Origin: DATLEX01 sp035525015
Lineage (GTDB): Bacteria; Acidobacteriota; Thermoanaerobaculia; Gp7-AA8
Direction: 5' to 3'
Assembly (NCBI GenBank): GCA_035525015.1
Contig: DATLFC010000067.1
Location: 1 to 14,524, forward strand
Length of the DNA: 14,524 bases
Shown here piece after piece: positions 12,036 to 14,524 of the stretch. Below the pieces are notes generated by a model. The model had not been told where the DNA came from and ran no database searches. It saw only the letters and a program-made list of their open reading frames with translations. Position 1 is the stretch's first letter; every line of letters starts with the position of its first letter. The position numbers were made by a program, and so were the translations under genes.

Positions 12036-13645
12036 GCGACCGATGCCAGCAGACGCTGCGCGCGTCGCGAGTCCGGCTGCTCCCGAAGTTTCCGTTGCAA
12101 TTCGGAAATGACACGGCGGCGATCGATCGCTCCGCTCTCGACGAGATGCCGCTGGTAGCCCTCTCCCTCGGGAAACACCGCCGTGTACTCCTCCCCCAGC
12201 AGATGCTGATTGGTCCCGTCGCGCCGGATGAAGATCATCCCGACGTCGTCGAAGTAGACCAGCGCCCATCGCGAACGGGGGAAGCGCGTGGCCGTCACCG
12301 GAGCGAGCGACGTCGTGACCGTGCCGTCGTGACCGATCGTCGTCACGCGATCGAGCGCGTCGACGTACTCGAGCAGCGCATATTCGATCTGGTACTCCCG
12401 AAGCAGCGCCGTCCAGGCGCGGCTGTCCGATCGCGCCGCGGCGAGCTTCTCCATCAGCGGCAGGAAGACTTCGTTCCGGCCGTCGATGAAGACGAGCCGT
12501 TCGGGGAAGAGGGCCCAGATCAGATATCCGCCGAACCCGTAGCTGTTCATCATCGGTCCGCGCAGATCGCGCCTCTCGACGAAACTGGCGATGCGGACGG
12601 GAAAATAGGACGCCACTCCGAAGCCGCGCTGGAAGGGATAGTAGACCGTCAGCACGAAGATCAGTGACAGGGTACCGAACGCCAGCAGCGCCCCTTTCCA
12701 GACCCGCCGCAGCGCCGCCACCTCCGGCGCAACGAGCAGCGGAACGAACGTGCAGAAGAGAGCGACGTTGCGGATGTAGCGGAGCGAGATGTAGCCGAGG
12801 AAGAGCCCGACGAAGATGCTCCGCCAGCGCCGCTCGCGCGCGGCCATCAGCAGGAGGATGGCCACGAGGACGAACGCCAGGAAGAATACCGGCGTCTTGA
12901 AGAGGGTCGGCTGTCTCCACTCCTCGTTGTCGAGGACCCCCGATTCGATGATCCGCGTCAACTCGAACGGCACCGTCAGCACGCGCACGCCGAACGGATT
13001 GATCAGACTGGCCGCCACTGATGCAGCCGCGGTCCAGAAAACCGGCATGAATCGCGACCGATTTTCGAAGAACAGCGCCGCCGCAAAGAGACCCTGAATC
13101 ACGATCCCGACGATGACCGCCGCATGCACGTTCGCCCAGAGCGCAGCGACCAGCGGCACGGCGAACAGGAGCCGTTTGTCGCCTCCCCGCACGAACTCAT
13201 CGAGCAGCACGTACGTGACGACGGCGAACAGCACCGAGAAGATCTCCGGTCTCTCGATCAGCCGTGTGATGCCGCCGGCCACCGCCACAAAGATCAACCC
13301 GACCGTGGCCATGACGCCGGCGCCGCGCCGCAACGCGTACCAGCCGGCGATCGTCAGCGTCACGGCGATCACGAGAGACTTCGCGATCGCGATTCCCGCC
13401 GCGCCGAACAGCGTGAAGATCGCGTACTGCGAGAGCTGGAACAGCCACTCGTGGTCGATGTACTCACGGCCGCGCGCCGTGTAGCTGTAGACATCCTCCC
13501 GCGGGATCGATCCGGTGCGGACGATCTGCTCGCCGGTCTCGAGATGCCACCAGAAGTCGAGATCGGCGATCCTGCAGAGCCCGGCAGCGAAGGCGGCCGC
13601 GAATGCCGCCGCGGCGACGACGAGCAACCCGCCCCGCGTTCTCAA
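12023..13645 (-). CDS. polytopic membrane protein, GT-C-glycosyltransferase-like
   Basis: From the TTG at 13643-13645 the protein has 540 residues. It has about ten hydrophobic segments (near 7-26, 71-105 as two, 111-127, 135-150, 158-192 as two, 201-217, 252-269, 276-306, 318-337) and then a soluble C-terminal domain of roughly 200 residues. After the first segment comes DLDFWWHLETG (28-38), followed by a long loop with HEWL. This layout is common in lipid-linked-sugar GT-C-fold transferase-like proteins of unknown specificity. Family assignment is tentative and no substrate can be named. The frame is open back to 13783, but that extension is Arg-rich, has no hydrophobic start, and runs through the DUF1858 gene. 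The TTG overlaps the DUF1858 stop as TTGA, so coupled translation is likely. Confidence 0.75.
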   Translation of the reverse strand: MRTRGGLLVVAAAAFAAAFAAGLCRIADLDFWWHLETGEQIVRTGSIPREDVYSYTARGREYIDHEWLFQLSQYAIFTLFGAAGIAIAKSLVIAVTLTIAGWYALRRGAGVMATVGLIFVAVAGGITRLIERPEIFSVLFAVVTYVLLDEFVRGGDKRLLFAVPLVAALWANVHAAVIVGIVIQGLFAAALFFENRSRFMPVFWTAAASVAASLINPFGVRVLTVPFELTRIIESGVLDNEEWRQPTLFKTPVFFLAFVLVAILLLMAARERRWRSIFVGLFLGYISLRYIRNVALFCTFVPLLVAPEVAALRRVWKGALLAFGTLSLIFVLTVYYPFQRGFGVASYFPVRIASFVERRDLRGPMMNSYGFGGYLIWALFPERLVFIDGRNEVFLPLMEKLAAARSDSRAWTALLREYQIEYALLEYVDALDRVTTIGHDGTVTTSLAPVTATRFPRSRWALVYFDDVGMIFIRRDGTNQHLLGEEYTAVFPEGEGYQRHLVESGAIDRRRVISELQRKLREQPDSRRAQRLLASVAQNR

Positions 13646-13863
13646 GAGTGCAGCAGCGAGTTGAGGTCCCCGAGCAGCTTCCTCAGCGGCAGTCCGTACC
13701 CCTCGGCGACCTGCGCGAGCGTTTCCTCGCTCGAAACGCCGCAATTCGTGCAGCCACCGAGGTGATAGGCCGCGAAGACCCATCGCGCGGCAGGGTGAAA
13801 GGCCAGCGCCTCGTCCACCGTCATGTCAGGTTGAAACTGTCGCTCGGACATCAGCTCGGACAT
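13642..13863 (-). CDS. DUF1858 CxxC redox-disulfide domain protein
   Basis: This small cytosolic protein (73 residues) matches DUF1858, also described as a hybrid-cluster-protein-associated redox disulfide domain. It has DMTVDEALAFHP near residues 13-24, HLGGCTNCG with the CxxC pair (Cys38 and Cys41), and ETLAQVAEGYG afterwards. Partners and reaction are not established. The ATG at 13863 is preferred because AGGAAG lies 5 nt upstream; a GTG directly before it is too close. A 12-bp tandem duplication at the start gives a second in-frame ATG (MSELMSER). TAGAAT on the minus strand (13882-13887) could be its -10. It is divergent from moaD and overlaps the downstream membrane-protein gene. Confidence 0.88.
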   Translation of the reverse strand: MSELMSERQFQPDMTVDEALAFHPAARWVFAAYHLGGCTNCGVSSEETLAQVAEGYGLPLRKLLGDLNSLLHS

Positions 13864-13865
13864 CA
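13842..13865. repeat. 12-bp perfect tandem duplication over the DUF1858 start
   Basis: GCTCGGACATCA occurs twice without a gap (13842-13853 and 13854-13865). In the gene sense each copy carries an in-frame ATG, giving MSEL-MSER. This length is a multiple of three, so either copy can act as the start region. Confidence 0.9.
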
Positions 13866-13894
13866 CCGCTTCCTGCCGACGATTCTACGCGAAG

Positions 13895-13900
13895 TAAAAT
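13895..13900 (+). promoter_or_regulatory. candidate -10 element of moaD
   Basis: TAAAAT lies 8 nt before the moaD ATG, with no ribosome-binding site between, suggesting a leaderless or nearly leaderless mRNA. No good -35 is seen. The stretch from here matches the one before the cysteine synthase gene at 12 of 13 positions. Confidence 0.4.
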
Positions 13901-13908
13901 GCGCCCGG

Positions 13909-14154
13909 ATGAAGGTCAGGCTTCTCTACTTCGCGGTCCTCAAGGACATCACCGGCAAGAGCGAGACCGAGCTCACTCTGACCGACGGCACCCGCGCAGC
14001 GGATGTCTGGACGTCGATCCGGCAGCAGCACGTCCAGCTCGCGGGCTACGAGCAACCGCCGCTGATCGCGATCAACCAGGCCTACGCCCGGCCGGAGACG
14101 CTCCTCCGCGATGGCGATGAGCTCGCATTCATCCCCCCGGTCGCCGGAGGGTGA
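13909..14154 (+). CDS. moaD: molybdopterin synthase sulfur carrier subunit MoaD
   Basis: MoaD is the ubiquitin-fold protein whose C-terminal thiocarboxylate supplies the sulfur for molybdopterin in the cytosol. The 81-residue length is typical. The protein begins MKVRLLYFAVLKDITG, has the family pattern PPLIAINQ, LLRDGDELAFIPPVAGG, and ends in the required Gly-Gly (80-81). The frame stays open upstream, but ATG 13909 gives the correct N-terminal beta-strand, and the upstream part is antisense to DUF1858. No ribosome-binding site precedes it; TAAAAT at 13895 may drive a leaderless transcript. moaE follows 2 bp later, and the last two Gly codons double as the moaE ribosome-binding site. Confidence 0.95.
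   Translation: MKVRLLYFAVLKDITGKSETELTLTDGTRAADVWTSIRQQHVQLAGYEQPPLIAINQAYARPETLLRDGDELAFIPPVAGG
14146..14150 (+). promoter_or_regulatory. moaE ribosome-binding site inside the moaD Gly-Gly codons
   Basis: GGAGG is formed by the GGA and GGG codons of the essential C-terminal Gly-Gly of MoaD. It lies 6 nt before the TTG start of moaE, which fixes that start. Confidence 0.8.
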
Positions 14155-14156
14155 TT

Positions 14157-14524
14157 TTGAGCCGCCTCACCGACGAGCCCATCGATTCCGCCGCCCTTCG
14201 CCGCGCCGTCATGCGTGACTCGGACGGCGCCTGCATCGTCTTCGAAGGAGTGGTACGCAACCATCACGAAGGAAAGAAGGTCGAGTCGATCTTCTATGAG
14301 GCCTACCGGCCGATGGCTGAAAAAGAGATCGAGAGCGTGATCCGCGGCGTGGAGCACGAGTTTCCTGATGTCGCCGTCGCCGTCGTGCATCGCCTCGGGC
14401 ATCTCGCGGTCGGCGACGTCTCGATCTCCATCGTCTGCTCGTCGCCGCATCGCGGGGACGCCTACGCCGCCTCGCGCGCCGTCATCGATCGCATCAAGCA
14501 GACGGTGCCGATCTGGAAGAAGGA
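14157..14524 (+). CDS. moaE: molybdopterin synthase catalytic subunit MoaE (3' end outside window)
   Basis: MoaE forms a heterotetramer with two MoaD and converts cyclic pyranopterin monophosphate to molybdopterin. The visible 122 residues, out of about 150 in the family, show LTDEPID (4-10), a VVRNHHEGKKV loop (32-42), FYEAYRPMAEKEI (46-58), VHRLGHLAVGDVSI, and SPHRGDAYAASRAVIDRIKQTVPIWKK, which contains the conserved active-site lysines. The start is TTG at 14157-14159. It is supported by GGAGG 6 nt upstream, and the later ATG at about residue 19 would cut into the family's N-terminal strand. The gene is open to the window edge with no frameshift and forms an operon with moaD. Confidence 0.95.
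   Translation, partial: MSRLTDEPIDSAALRRAVMRDSDGACIVFEGVVRNHHEGKKVESIFYEAYRPMAEKEIESVIRGVEHEFPDVAVAVVHRLGHLAVGDVSISIVCSSPHRGDAYAASRAVIDRIKQTVPIWKK

Noticed and set aside
11238..12920. Open frame of 560 codons on the minus strand across the outer-membrane gene and the membrane-protein gene
   Set aside because: The product is very Arg/Ala-rich and low-complexity and runs antisense through a well-formed signal peptide and barrel.
13646..13783. N-terminal extension of the GT-C-like membrane protein
   Set aside because: It is Arg-rich, lies entirely inside DUF1858 in another frame, and would bury the hydrophobic N-terminal segment.
1..14524. In-frame TGA codons that might encode selenocysteine, CRISPR arrays, transposases, phage or toxin-antitoxin genes
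   Set aside because: I found no recognised gene interrupted by an in-frame TGA, no regularly spaced repeats and no mobile-element or defence protein in the window.

Overview
This is a GC-rich chromosomal window from a free-living Gram-negative bacterium. It holds housekeeping genes rather than a mobile or defence island. Evidence for an outer membrane is a lipobox lipoprotein and an outer-membrane beta-barrel protein ending in Phe. An inverted pair of 'atcccgagc...gagggatct' arms downstream of selB resembles interspersed repeats I associate with Acidobacteriota and similar GC-rich soil phyla. That placement is inference, not proof. Start codons are often not ATG (GTG, TTG and probably one CTG).

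Layout: (1) 3-275, + strand: the 3' end of an unrecognised gene, converging with the next block. (2) 279-4024, - strand: a tight four-gene block, cysteine/cystathionine synthase - cystathionine gamma-synthase/lyase - plsY - gpsA. It joins sulfur amino-acid metabolism to the first steps of glycerophospholipid synthesis. (3) 4057-4422, - strand: a small double zinc-ribbon protein followed by a perfect intrinsic terminator. (4) 4553-7386, + strand: a DUF72 gene overlapping selB, the selenocysteine elongation factor. A long imperfect hairpin lies in the presumed leader, and selB seems to start at CTG. (5) 7364-7556: a REPIN-like inverted repeat framed by a perfect 21-bp direct duplication of the selB 3' end; this element also supplies the C-terminal tail of the next gene. 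(6) 7482-10925, - strand: polA followed directly by a lipoprotein gene. (7) 10926-11372: a gene-poor stretch containing a GC dip, an intrinsic terminator, inverted repeats and one possible 39-codon gene on the - strand. (8) 11373-12035, + strand: outer-membrane beta-barrel, overlapping the end of (9) 12023-13863, - strand: a GT-C-like polytopic membrane protein preceded by a DUF1858 CxxC protein. (10) 13909-14524, + strand: moaD and the start of moaE, the two subunits of molybdopterin synthase.

The organism therefore makes molybdopterin and probably inserts selenocysteine. No selA, selC, selD or selenoprotein gene is visible here. No complete undescribed multi-gene system is evident. The items most worth checking are the CTG start of selB, the structured DUF72-selB leader, the duplication-bounded repeat that rebuilt the tail of a neighbouring gene, the candidate small gene in the GC dip, and a shared promoter-like motif set 8-9 nt before two start codons that lack a ribosome-binding site.
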